A DNA stretch of 64,000 bases from JAJCZZ01 sp964569085 (lineage in GTDB: Bacteria; Gemmatimonadota; Gemmatimonadetes; Longimicrobiales; Gaopeijiaceae): contig CAZMTA010000015.1 in assembly GCA_964569085.1 (NCBI GenBank), positions 1 to 64,000 of the forward strand, read 5' to 3'. Positions 49,440-57,636 of this stretch are shown here, one piece after another. The position numbers were made by a program, and so were the translations under genes. The notes beneath the pieces were generated by a model. It did no database searches, was not told the origin of the DNA, and saw only the letters and a list, made by a program, of their open reading frames with translations. Position 1 is the stretch's first letter. Every line of letters starts with the position of its first letter.

Positions 49440-51482
49440 TCACACCGCGAAGGGGTAGGTGTCGGGCACGGGATCGCCCCCCGGGGGGACCGCCGACGCC
49501 GTCAGCGGCTCCACGGCCCGGGTGCGGTCCACGAAGACCCACTCGTCGAACTGGGCCACGAGGTCGGCGTGGAAGTAGTGGCTGGCCCGCTCGGTCCGCG
49601 GCCGGTAGATGACGCCGATGGCCCGCTGCAGCCGCTCCCCGGCGAGGGCGCGGCGGAGCTCGCCCCGACCCCGCGCCTCCGCGTCCGCGCGGAGGGGCAG
49701 GAAGAAGGCGGGAGCCCCGGCGTCGTGGGCCAGGCGCCCCCAGCTCCCCTCCAGGGAGGGGCGCACCCGCATGACCTCGCCGGGCTCGCCCCATCCGTGG
49801 GCGGCCAGGACGGTGCCGGACCAGGTGGCCTGCCCCACGGCGTAGCACGCGTCGCCGAAGCTCCGGCGGCAGAGCTGCCCCAGGTTGTGCTGGCCGCCGG
49901 CGCCCATCTCGGTGGCGACGGCGTCGCCCAGGTGGGAGTTGTGGGCCCACACGGCGGCGCCGGCGTCGGGCCCGTGCCAGTCGAGGAGGTCCTCCAGCGT
50001 GTCGAACATGTGCTGGTCCCGGACGTTCCAGGACGCGGTGGGGCCCTGGTACATGAGGCGGTAGTAGCGCTCGGCGTCGGCCACGAGGCGCGCGTTGGCC
50101 ACGGCGTCCACGGCGCGGAGCCCCTCGTCCGCCTCGGCCCGGACCCGCCGCTCCAGGAGGTCTGTGAGGATGCCCACCACCTCGTCCTCGCATCCCTCCA
50201 GGCGTCCCAGGCTGGCCAGCCGGCCGTAGGTGGCCGGGTCCCGCTCCCAGGGGCTCAGGCAGCCGAAGCGGTCGCGGGCCAGCCGCGCCGTCTCCGGGTC
50301 CACGTCCTCGAGGTAGGCCAGGACCGCCTCGATGGAGGTGTGGAGGCTGTAGAGGTCGAGGCCGAAGAAGCCGACCCGGGCCTCGGGGTCGGCGATGCCG
50401 CGGTTGTGCTCCCGGAGCCAGCGGAGGAAGTCCAGCGTCTCCCGGTTGGCCCACATCCAGCGGGGGAAGCGCTGGAAGGGCCTCATCTCCGGGGCGCCGT
50501 CCTCGAGGCCGCGGACCCACCGGTCCAGGTGGGCCGCGTCCGGCCAGTCCGCCTCCACCGCCACGAACGAGACCTCGCCCCGCTCGACGAGCTCCCGGGT
50601 GAGGCGGGCCCGGAGGCGGTAGAACTCGGAGGTGCCGTGGCTCGCCTCGCCCAGGAGGACCACCCGGTGCCCCGAGAGGCGCGCCACCGCCGCGGAGAGG
50701 TCGGCCTCCTCCACTCCGTCGAAGGCCTCCAGCGAGCCCCGCAGGCCCTCCAGCGCCGGGTCGCCGACCGGGGACCGGCCCCGCCGGCGCACGCCCGCCG
50801 CCTCCGGTCCGGCCGGGGCGTCCGGCCCGGGCGCCCCGCCTTCCACCAGAGGCACGAAGCGGACCGCTCCCAGGTCCGCGCGGAGGAGCGTGCCGTCCTC
50901 CTGCTTCCGGAAGACCACCAGCTCCTGGGTGCGGTCCGGGGGGCCCAGCGGGATCACCAGGCGGCCCCCGGGGGCGAGCTGCTCCCGGAGGGCGTCGGGC
51001 ACGCGGGGGCCGCCGGCGGACACCAGCACGGCGTCGAAGGGGGCGTCGGAGGGCCGGCCCCGGGTGCCGTCCCCGTGGACCACCCGGGCGTTCTCGACGC
51101 CCAGCTCTCCGAGGGTGGCCCGAGCCCGCTCCGCCAGGCCGGCGTGGCGCTCCACCGCCACCACTTCGTCCACGAGGCGGGCGGCCACCGCCGCAGCGTA
51201 GCCGGAGCCGGCCCCGACCTCCAGGAGCCGATCGCCGGGCCCCAGCTCCAGGGCCTCCAGCATGAGGGCCACGATGTACGGCTGGGAGATCGTCTGATCG
51301 TCGGCGATGGGGAGCGCCGAGTCCTCGTACGCGAACTCCCGCACGGCGTCGCCCACGAAGCGCTCCCGGGGGACGGCGCGCATGGCCGCGAGGACCCGGG
51401 GGTCCCGCACGCCCCGGGCCTCGATCTGGCGGGCCACCATCTCGCTGCGCCTCCGAGCCGCCTCGTCCCGCTCGGGCTTCAT
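49440..51482 (-). CDS. Pcm - erythromycin-esterase-like fusion protein
   Basis: 680 residues. Residues 1-210 are a protein-L-isoaspartate O-methyltransferase: MVARQIEARGVRDPRVLAAMRAVPRERFV, YEDSALPIADDQTISQPYIVALM, LEVGAGSGYAAAVAARLVDEVVAVER. Residues about 245-680 are an erythromycin-esterase (EreA-like) domain: VVLLGEASHGTSEFYRLRARL, FVAVEADWPDAAHLDRWVRG, WAHNSHLGDAVATEMGAGGQ. Start 51482 is used; an in-frame GTG/ATG extension to 51515 is weak. Such fusions couple protein repair to a putative hydrolase; a macrolide target is not implied. A sigma-54-like site lies 60 nt upstream. Confidence 0.92.
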   Translation of the reverse strand: MKPERDEAARRRSEMVARQIEARGVRDPRVLAAMRAVPRERFVGDAVREFAYEDSALPIADDQTISQPYIVALMLEALELGPGDRLLEVGAGSGYAAAVAARLVDEVVAVERHAGLAERARATLGELGVENARVVHGDGTRGRPSDAPFDAVLVSAGGPRVPDALREQLAPGGRLVIPLGPPDRTQELVVFRKQEDGTLLRADLGAVRFVPLVEGGAPGPDAPAGPEAAGVRRRGRSPVGDPALEGLRGSLEAFDGVEEADLSAAVARLSGHRVVLLGEASHGTSEFYRLRARLTRELVERGEVSFVAVEADWPDAAHLDRWVRGLEDGAPEMRPFQRFPRWMWANRETLDFLRWLREHNRGIADPEARVGFFGLDLYSLHTSIEAVLAYLEDVDPETARLARDRFGCLSPWERDPATYGRLASLGRLEGCEDEVVGILTDLLERRVRAEADEGLRAVDAVANARLVADAERYYRLMYQGPTASWNVRDQHMFDTLEDLLDWHGPDAGAAVWAHNSHLGDAVATEMGAGGQHNLGQLCRRSFGDACYAVGQATWSGTVLAAHGWGEPGEVMRVRPSLEGSWGRLAHDAGAPAFFLPLRADAEARGRGELRRALAGERLQRAIGVIYRPRTERASHYFHADLVAQFDEWVFVDRTRAVEPLTASAVPPGGDPVPDTYPFAV

Positions 51483-51541
51483 GGCCTGCTTGACTCCCTG
51501 TCGACCGCGATGCACAGTGGTGATCCGCCCTCGTCAGGGCC

Positions 51542-51557
51542 ATCAACATTCGTGCCA
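51542..51557 (-). promoter_or_regulatory. Weak sigma-54-like site before the Pcm-EreA fusion
   Basis: On the minus strand TGGCACG-AATG-TTGAT has a perfect -24 element, but the -12 GC is GA. The distance to the fusion's ATG is about 60 nt. It is reported because the -24 match is exact; the -12 mismatch makes it doubtful. Confidence 0.3.
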
Positions 51558-51604
51558 TGCGAGGGCGCGGCGACGGTCCCAACCTCCGACCTCGGCGCCC
51601 GATC

Positions 51605-52786
51605 ATGACATCCCCGCCCGACGACAGCCGCGACGTCCGCAGGCTCGGTCCCTGGAGCCCCTTCTCCGTGGACGACCTCGTGCTGCGGGCCCCCGACATC
51701 GCCCGGGAGTGGTCCGCGTCCGACGGGGAGGACCGGCCCGAGGCGCTCTCCGACGAGGTGACCTGGACCCTGGTGGGGCTGGGGCGCTGGCTGAACGGCC
51801 CCGAGCCCGACGTGCCCGAGGAGCTTCGTCAGGTCTTCCGGGACCTGGCGCTCGCCTTCCGGAACCATCAGCTCGAGCTCGAGGACACGCTGGACGCCCT
51901 GGAGGAGCTCGAGGAGTTCCTGGTGGGGGAGGACGGCCACGGGGACACGGGGCATCCCGCGGTGAGCACCCGGCTGCGGCGCGCCATGCGGGCGCTCTGG
52001 ACCGAGGTCATCCAGCTCCACCAGGCCTTCCTGCGCCGCCGGGACCGGGAGCGCATCCAGGCGCTGGAGAGCTTCGAGGAGGTCCTCTCCCACGAGCTGG
52101 GCAACCGCCTCGGCGCCGCCCGGACCGGGGTGGACATCCTCCAGGAGGCTCCGGAGGGCCTGTCGAACCAGCGCCGTGAGGACCTCCTCGACCTGGTGGG
52201 CGACGGCATCGACGCCGCGCTCCAGACCGTGAAGGACGTGGACACCTTCGTCCAGGCCCAGAGCTGGACCGAGGACCAGCCCCGCCCCCTGCGCGAGGTG
52301 GTGGTGGGGGTGGCCAAGGGGCTCGAGGCCGAGGCCCGGAGCCAGGGGGTCCGCCTGGAGCTGGACGTGGACGCCATCCCCGAGACCCCGGTGGACGCCG
52401 GCCGGGTCCGCCTGATCCTGGCGAACTTCCTGGTGAACGGGATCCGCTACCGGGACGCCGGGAAGGAGCGCTCCTGGGTCCGGCTGACGGGCGAGCGCGA
52501 CGGGGGCGTGGTCCGCATCGAGGTCGCGGACAACGGGATCGGCATCCCCCGGGAGGAGCAGTCCGAGATCTTCCAGTTCCACCGCCGCGGGCGGAACCAC
52601 CACGGGCGGGAGGGCTCCGGGCTGGGGCTGACCATCGCCTCGGAGGCGGTGGCCCAGCTCGGCGGGGAGGTCACGCTGGAGAGCGAGGTGGGCGTGGGCA
52701 CGACCTTCCGGGTCGCCCTCCCCACCAGCACCTCGGGCCAGGAAGCCCGACCGGCGCCGGTCGAGGCCCCGAGAGCGGCGGGGTAG
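51605..52786 (+). CDS. Soluble histidine kinase
   Basis: 393 residues. ATG 51605 is taken rather than 51557. Residues 1-150 are hydrophilic helical sensor/coil (LTLVGLGRWLNGPEPDVPEELR..., RERIQALESFEEV). HisKA carries His163 in LSHELGNRLGAARTG. HATPase spans about 265-375 (FLVNGIRYRDAGKERSWVRL, EVADNGIGIPREEQSEIF, GSGLGLTIASEAVAQLGG). There is no membrane span. Its stop is 9 nt from the stop of the convergent sigma-54 activator at 52796, so they are the only adjacent kinase-regulator pair and may be partners. Confidence 0.9.
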   Translation: MTSPPDDSRDVRRLGPWSPFSVDDLVLRAPDIAREWSASDGEDRPEALSDEVTWTLVGLGRWLNGPEPDVPEELRQVFRDLALAFRNHQLELEDTLDALEELEEFLVGEDGHGDTGHPAVSTRLRRAMRALWTEVIQLHQAFLRRRDRERIQALESFEEVLSHELGNRLGAARTGVDILQEAPEGLSNQRREDLLDLVGDGIDAALQTVKDVDTFVQAQSWTEDQPRPLREVVVGVAKGLEAEARSQGVRLELDVDAIPETPVDAGRVRLILANFLVNGIRYRDAGKERSWVRLTGERDGGVVRIEVADNGIGIPREEQSEIFQFHRRGRNHHGREGSGLGLTIASEAVAQLGGEVTLESEVGVGTTFRVALPTSTSGQEARPAPVEAPRAAG

Positions 52787-52795
52787 CCCCGGCCC

Positions 52796-54157
52796 TCAGA
52801 GGCCGTGCTTCTTCCGCCGCCGCCAGAGGGTGGTGGTGGAGATCCCCAGGACGTCGGCCGCCTCGTCCACGCTGTCGGTGGTCTCGAGCACGTGGCCGAT
52901 GTGGGCCCGCTCCACCTCCTCCAGCGACAGGAACTCGTCCTCCCCGTCCCCACCCCCGCCCGTGCGCCCGCCGCCGGGCACCGTGGAGGGGAGGAGCTCG
53001 GCGCCCACCTCCCGACCCTGCGCCAGGATCACCGCGCGCTCCACGGCGTTCTCCAGCTCCCGCACGTTCCCCGGCCACGGGTATCGGCGGAGTCGCTCCG
53101 CCGCGGCCTCCGAGAAGCCCTCGAGCTGGCGGGCGTTCTCCTCGTTGTAGAGGTGGAGGAAGAGCTCGGCCAGGGGCAGGATGTCCTCGGGCCGCTCCCG
53201 GAGGGGAGGCACCCGGATCTCGATGACGTTCAGCCGATAGTACAGGTCCTCACGGAAGAGCCCGTCCCGGACCATCTTCTCCATGTCCCGGTTGGTCGCC
53301 GTGATGAGCCGGACGTCGGAGGTGAGGGTCTCGTTGCCCCCCACCCGCTCGTACTCGCGCTCCTGGATGAAGCGGAGGAGCTGGGGCTGGATCGAGGTCG
53401 GCAGGTCCCCGATCTCGTCCAGGAAGATGGTGCCCCCTTCGGTCGTCTCGATCCGCCCCCGGTGGGCCTTCACCGCCCCGGTGAACGCCCCGCGCTCGTG
53501 GCCGAAGAGCTCGCTGCGCAGGAGGTCCTCCGACAGGGACGGGCAGCTCACGACCGAGAACGGACCGTCCGCCCGGCTGCTCCACCGGTGCATGGCCCGG
53601 GCGAGGACCCCCTTCCCCGTTCCGCTCTCGCCCTGGAGGAGGATCGTGGCCGTGCTGGGCGCGGCCCGGCGGGCCAGCTCCAGGACCTTCCGCATGTCGG
53701 CGTTGTCGCTGTCGAGCATCTCGGGGCTGGTGGCCCGCTCGGCCTCCTCCCGGAGCGCGGCCACCCGGCGCTCCCGGCGGCGCACGGCCAGAAGCTTCTC
53801 CGCCAGGATGCGGACCTCGGCGGGCTTGAAGGGCTTGGCCAGGTAGTCGGTGGCCCCGGCCCGCACCGCGTCCACCGCCGACTCGATGGAGGCGTGGGCG
53901 GTCATGAGGACGATCTTCACCCACGGCGAGCGCTTGAGGGCCTTGGGGATCAGGTCGATCCCGGAGACCCCGTCCCCGAGACGGAGGTCGAAGAACGCCA
54001 CGTCGAACAGCTCGGCGTCGAGGAGGTCCAGGGCCCGGTCCGGCTCCCCGACGGCGGTGACCCGGTGGGGCGTGTCCGCCAGGCACTGCTCCAGGGCGGT
54101 CCGCGTCACGGCCTCGTCGTCGAGGACGAGGATGTTCAGCGAGGGCTCGGCGGACAT
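52796..54157 (-). CDS. NtrC-family sigma-54-dependent response regulator
   Basis: 453 residues. The receiver has Asp57, Thr86 and Lys108. The AAA+ core has Walker A GESGTGKG (176-183), GAFTGA (223-228), the loop that contacts sigma-54, and Walker B IFLDEIGDLP. The C-terminal Fis-type HTH is VERAHIGHVLETTDSVDEAADVLGISTTTLWRRRKK. All parts needed to activate sigma-54 promoters are intact. It is divergent from dodecin, whose promoter is sigma-54-type. Its own promoter may be TTGACG-N17 on the minus strand within 54158-54337. Confidence 0.95.
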   Translation of the reverse strand: MSAEPSLNILVLDDEAVTRTALEQCLADTPHRVTAVGEPDRALDLLDAELFDVAFFDLRLGDGVSGIDLIPKALKRSPWVKIVLMTAHASIESAVDAVRAGATDYLAKPFKPAEVRILAEKLLAVRRRERRVAALREEAERATSPEMLDSDNADMRKVLELARRAAPSTATILLQGESGTGKGVLARAMHRWSSRADGPFSVVSCPSLSEDLLRSELFGHERGAFTGAVKAHRGRIETTEGGTIFLDEIGDLPTSIQPQLLRFIQEREYERVGGNETLTSDVRLITATNRDMEKMVRDGLFREDLYYRLNVIEIRVPPLRERPEDILPLAELFLHLYNEENARQLEGFSEAAAERLRRYPWPGNVRELENAVERAVILAQGREVGAELLPSTVPGGGRTGGGGDGEDEFLSLEEVERAHIGHVLETTDSVDEAADVLGISTTTLWRRRKKHGL

Positions 54158-54263
54158 GGGCGTCCTTTCTCGGGGGTCGAAGGAGGGTGGGCGACGATCC
54201 GCTTCCAACATCCGTGGCGTCCCGGGGAACGTCAAATGGAGTGGCGCCGGGCGGGGGCGTCCG

Positions 54264-54279
54264 TGGAACGGCTCTTGCA
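54264..54279 (+). promoter_or_regulatory. Sigma-54 promoter of dodecin
   Basis: TGGAACG-GCTC-TTGCA: GG (265-266) and GC (277-278) are ten bases apart with an intact TTGCA -12 box. It is 58 nt before the dodecin ATG. The sigma-54 activator gene starts 107 nt to its left and reads away. Confidence 0.7.
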
Positions 54280-54337
54280 CCCGGGAGGAGCACCGCCGAT
54301 CCCCAACCACATCCGGCCTCGCCGGAAGGAGCCCCAC

Positions 54338-54541
54338 ATGTCCGTAGCCAAGGTCATCGAGATCACCGCCCGGTCCACCGAGTCCATCGAGGACGCCATC
54401 CAGAAGGGCGTCGCCCGGGCCGGCAAGACCGTGGACAACATCCAGAGCGCCTGGATCAAGGCCACCCACGCCGAGATCGAGGACGACCGGGTGGTCGGCT
54501 ATCGGGTCGACATGAAGATCACCTTCATCCTCGACGGCTGA
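54338..54541 (+). CDS. Dodecin (flavin-storage protein)
   Basis: 67 residues, the usual dodecin length. The sequence MSVAKVIEITARSTESIEDA, VARAGKTVDNIQSAWIKATHAEIEDDRVVGYRVDMKITFIL has the family's SWxxA-type tryptophan (here SAWIKA) and the beta-alpha-beta-beta pattern. Twelve subunits form a shell storing flavins or coenzyme A and protecting the cell from photochemical damage. The upstream GGAAGGAGCC is a ribosome-binding site. It is followed with TGATG overlap by a lipoprotein gene. Confidence 0.92.
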   Translation: MSVAKVIEITARSTESIEDAIQKGVARAGKTVDNIQSAWIKATHAEIEDDRVVGYRVDMKITFILDG

Positions 54542-54942
54542 TGGGCAGGCGCGCTCCCCGCGTGCGCGCCCTGCCGGCGCTGGCGACGGTGGCCCTCCTG
54601 GCCGCCGCCGCGGGTGCCTGCGGCGGGGACGGCGGCGGGGCCTTCCTCCTGGCGCCCGGAGACGGGGCCGAGCGGGTGGACTCCATCGCGGTGGCCCCCC
54701 TCACCGCCCGCCTCGACGACGTGGGGCTCACCCAGCCCTTCACCGCCACCGCCTTCGACGCCTCCGGCGCCGTGGTCTCCGACGTGCAGGTCTCGTGGTC
54801 GTCCGGCGATCCCGGCGTGGCCACCGTGGACCAGAGCGGCGTCGCCACGTCGCGGGGTCCCGGCCAGGTGGACATCGTCGCGCAGGCCGGCGACGTGTCG
54901 GGCCGGGCCGTCCTCTCGGTGGCCCTGGTCAGCGAGCCCTGA
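54541..54942 (+). CDS. Lipoprotein with Ig-like (BIG2) domain
   Basis: 133 residues. ATG overlaps the dodecin stop. The signal peptide (RALPALATVALLAAAAGACGG) has a possible lipobox AGAC. The mature part is a single bacterial Ig-like domain: IAVAPLTARLDDVGLTQPFTATAFDASGAVVSDVQVSWSSGDPGVATVDQSGVATSRGPGQVDIVAQAG. The WSSGDPGVATVD motif is typical of BIG2. Function unknown; co-transcription with dodecin under sigma-54 is likely. Confidence 0.8.
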   Translation: MGRRAPRVRALPALATVALLAAAAGACGGDGGGAFLLAPGDGAERVDSIAVAPLTARLDDVGLTQPFTATAFDASGAVVSDVQVSWSSGDPGVATVDQSGVATSRGPGQVDIVAQAGDVSGRAVLSVALVSEP

Positions 54943-54958
54943 GCCGACGCGACGCACC

Positions 54959-55501
54959 GTGACCCCATCCCGCTCCGGGCCCATGTTCGTCGTCCAGGAG
55001 CACCGGGCCTCCTCCCACCACTTCGACTTCCGGCTGGAGGTCGACGGCGTCCTCCGCTCGTGGGCGGTGCCGAAGGGGCCCTCTCCCGATCCCCGGGAGA
55101 AGCGCCTGGCCGTCCCCACCGAGGACCACCCCCTCTCCTACGCGGACTTCGAGGGCGTCATCCCCGAGGACCGGTACGGGGGCGGGAGCGTGATCGTCTG
55201 GGACGCCGGCCCCTACGAGAGCCTGAAGGACGACGGCGAGGGCGGGCGGGTCCCCCTGGGCGAGCAGCTCGACGCCGGGCACGCCACCTTCCGGCTCCAC
55301 GGGGAGAAGCTCCGGGGCGGCTGGTCGCTGACCCGCTTCCGCGACGGCTCGGAGGAGGGGGAGGACGAGGCCTGGCTCCTGGTGAAGATGGACGACGACG
55401 AGGCCGACGCCCGGCGCAATCCCGTGAGCACCGAGCCGCGCTCCGTGCTCTCGGGGCGGACCGTGGAGGAGGTCGGGGATCCGGAGGAGGAGGGGGCGTG
55501 A
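54959..55501 (+). CDS. LigD 3'-phosphoesterase-like protein
   Basis: 180 residues from GTG (an ATG at 54983 is an alternative). MFVVQEHRASSHHFDFRLEVDGVLRSWAVPKGPSPDPREKRLAV carries the LigD phosphoesterase His, Asp and Arg cluster (HH...DFR). ADFEGVIPEDRYGGGSVIVWDAGPYE and WSLTRF complete the domain. In multi-domain LigD this removes 3' blocks before ligation. Here it is a stand-alone gene, coupled to a LigD-type polymerase by a GTGA overlap. No ligase or Ku gene is in the window. Confidence 0.9.
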   Translation: MTPSRSGPMFVVQEHRASSHHFDFRLEVDGVLRSWAVPKGPSPDPREKRLAVPTEDHPLSYADFEGVIPEDRYGGGSVIVWDAGPYESLKDDGEGGRVPLGEQLDAGHATFRLHGEKLRGGWSLTRFRDGSEEGEDEAWLLVKMDDDEADARRNPVSTEPRSVLSGRTVEEVGDPEEEGA

Positions 55502-56409
55502 GCCCCGTCCGTCGCTACGGATCCCGGAGCGTCGAGGTCACCAGCCCCGACCGGGTCTACTACCCCGACACCGGGGTCACGAAGGAGGACGTCCTCGACT
55601 ACTACGAGGCGGTGGCCGGGCCCATGCTCCGCCACCTGGAGGGGCGCCCCGTCTCCCTCCAGCGATTCCCCGAGGGCCTCGGCGGGGAGGGCTTCTACCA
55701 GAAGGAGGTCCGGGACCACTTCCCCGACTGGATCGGCCGGGCGGAGGTGGCGCTGAAGGACGGGGGAACCCAGCCCCAGGTGGTGGTGGGAGACGTGGCC
55801 ACCCTGATCTGGCTCGCCCAGCACGGGACGTTGACGTTTCACTCCTGGCTGAGTCGCACGCCGGATCTGAACCGTCCCGACCGGCTGGTCGTCGACCTGG
55901 ACCCCGGGGAGGGGGGCGGCTTCGACGCCGTCCGCCGCGCCGCCCGGGACGTGCGGGCCCTCTTCGAGGCGACGGGGCTCGTCCCGTTCCTCATGGTGAC
56001 CGGCTCCCGGGGGGCCCACGTGTGGGCTCCCCTGCGCCTCGGTCCGGACTTCGACGAGGTCCGGGCCTTCGCCCGGGAGCTCACGGATCGCCTAGCCGCC
56101 GAGCACCCGGACCGCTACACCACCGAGATCCGGAAGGCCAAGCGGGGCGACCGCCTCTTCCTGGACGTGGCCCGGAACGCCTACGCCCAGACCGCCGTGG
56201 CCCCCTACTCCCTGCGGCCCCGGCCCGGGGCGCCCGTGGCCACCCCCCTGGAATGGGACGAGCTCGGCTCGCTGGAGGGGCCCCGGCGCTGGACCATTCG
56301 GTCGGTACCCCGGCGCCTCGCCCACCGGGAGGATCCGTGGAAGGGGATGGGCCGGAGCGCCGTCTCGCTGGCGCGGGCCCGGGAGCGCTGGGCGGCCCGG
56401 GAGCGCTGA
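55498..56409 (+). CDS. LigD polymerase (AEP primase-polymerase) domain protein
   Basis: 303 residues, GTG start overlapping the previous stop. It has the archaeo-eukaryotic primase fold of LigD PolDom: VTSPDRVYYPDTGVTKEDVLDYYEAVAG, VSLQRFPEGLGGEGFYQKEVRDHFP, VVDLDPGEGGGFDAVR (catalytic DxD), FLMVTGSRGAHVWAPL (SRGxH) and YTTEIRKAKRGDRLFLDVARN. It adds nucleotides or ribonucleotides at double-strand ends in non-homologous end joining. Ends with RERWAARER. The ATP-dependent ligase that normally completes LigD is absent here. Confidence 0.92.
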   Translation: MSPVRRYGSRSVEVTSPDRVYYPDTGVTKEDVLDYYEAVAGPMLRHLEGRPVSLQRFPEGLGGEGFYQKEVRDHFPDWIGRAEVALKDGGTQPQVVVGDVATLIWLAQHGTLTFHSWLSRTPDLNRPDRLVVDLDPGEGGGFDAVRRAARDVRALFEATGLVPFLMVTGSRGAHVWAPLRLGPDFDEVRAFARELTDRLAAEHPDRYTTEIRKAKRGDRLFLDVARNAYAQTAVAPYSLRPRPGAPVATPLEWDELGSLEGPRRWTIRSVPRRLAHREDPWKGMGRSAVSLARARERWAARER

Positions 56410-56485
56410 AGGCGGCGCGGGGGTTGGGCGGCCGGCGCGCGCCGGAGGGCCCGAGCCCGAGGGCGCGACGACCTCGCTCCGCCGG

Positions 56486-57487
56486 TCAGCCTCCTCCCCC
56501 CCAGGCCTCCACGAGCTCCGTGGCGATCCACCCCATGGCCCGCTCCAGCTCCAGGAAGTCGCCCCGGTTCTGGTTGCCGTAGACCGCCACCGCCACGGGC
56601 CCGCCCTCGTAGAGGAGGAGCCCCACGTCGTTGCCCGCGTGGGGCGGCCAGTCCCCGGTCTTGTGGGCGATGCGGACCCCCCGCGGCATGGTCCGGGGAA
56701 GACGGCTCGCGTAGAGCTGCCCCGCCAGGATCCGCACCATCTCCGCCGAGTGCTCGGCCGAGGCCAGCTCCCCGGCGTGGATCGCGGCAAGGAAGCGGAC
56801 GGTCTCCCGGGGCGTGCTGCGGCCGAGCCAGACCGTGGAGTCCCCTTCGAAGTCGAAGATCACCCGGTCCGCGACGAAGGCTTCGCCCTCCTCCTCCCGG
56901 GCCCGGTCCAGGCGGCGGTCCACCGCCGCGAAGATCTCGCCGGTGGACATCCGGAAGCGGGTCTCCCGGTAGCCCAGCGAGTCCAGCATGTGGTTCACGT
57001 CGTCGAGCCCGACCTCCTCCAGCACCATGTCGGTGGCGGTGTTGTCGGAGGTCACGATCATCTGCGTGACCAGGTCCCGCACCGTGGGCCGGAGCCCGGG
57101 CGCGAACGTCTGGAGGAGGCCGCTCCCGCCCCGGACGCGATCGGGGGTCACGGTGCGTCGGGCGTCCAGATCCAGGAGGCCGGCCTCGGCGTGTTGGTAG
57201 ACCCGGACCATGGCCGCCAGCTTGATCACGCTGAGGGTGTTCATCACCCGGTCCGCCCGCACGGCCACCTCCCGTCCGGTGGGGAGGTGGCGCGCATAGA
57301 GCGCGGTCTCCGCGTCCAGGCCGTCGAGGCGGGCCCGCAGGCGGGCTTCCAGCGCCCGGTCGGGCCCGTCCTGGGCGAGGCCGGGTACCGCCGAGAGGAG
57401 GAGGGCCAGCAGGGCCGACCCCACCGCCCGCGGCAAGGGACGCGGGCGACGACGGCAGGCCGGGGCGCGCAAAGGGCTTCGGAACAC
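56486..57487 (-). CDS. Class-A-beta-lactamase-like exported serine hydrolase
   Basis: 333 residues from GTG. The signal peptide ends at GLAQ. The active site is Ser86-V-I-Lys89 in NTLSVIKLAAM, SDN at 147-149 and KTG at 276-278 (RIAHKTGDWPPHAGNDVG). The omega-loop Glu of class A (ExxxN) could not be found, so deacylation is doubtful. It could be a D,D-peptidase-like or another penicillin-recognising enzyme. There is a 70-residue extra segment between SDN and KTG compared with TEM-type. It stands alone on the minus strand. Confidence 0.82.
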   Translation of the reverse strand: MFRSPLRAPACRRRPRPLPRAVGSALLALLLSAVPGLAQDGPDRALEARLRARLDGLDAETALYARHLPTGREVAVRADRVMNTLSVIKLAAMVRVYQHAEAGLLDLDARRTVTPDRVRGGSGLLQTFAPGLRPTVRDLVTQMIVTSDNTATDMVLEEVGLDDVNHMLDSLGYRETRFRMSTGEIFAAVDRRLDRAREEEGEAFVADRVIFDFEGDSTVWLGRSTPRETVRFLAAIHAGELASAEHSAEMVRILAGQLYASRLPRTMPRGVRIAHKTGDWPPHAGNDVGLLLYEGGPVAVAVYGNQNRGDFLELERAMGWIATELVEAWGGGG

Positions 57488-57574
57488 GGGACGCTCCGGA
57501 AGGAAGGGAACGGAGCCGGCAAGCTACGGGGACGTCGGCCGCCCGGCGAGGCGGAGCCGTCCGGCCGGTATCCG

Positions 57575-57590
57575 TGGCAGGATTATTGCT
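57575..57590 (+). promoter_or_regulatory. Sigma-54 promoter of the 57.6 kb gene
   Basis: TGGCAGG-ATTA-TTGCT: GG (576-577) and GC (588-589) are ten bases apart, with one change from TGGCACG-N4-TTGCW. It is the best match in the window and 47 nt before the ATG at 57637, in an otherwise plain region. Confidence 0.72.
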
Positions 57591-57636
57591 GCGAGAGCAG
57601 GCCGACGGGCTCTGCCCCTTCCTCCCCCCGAGACCC

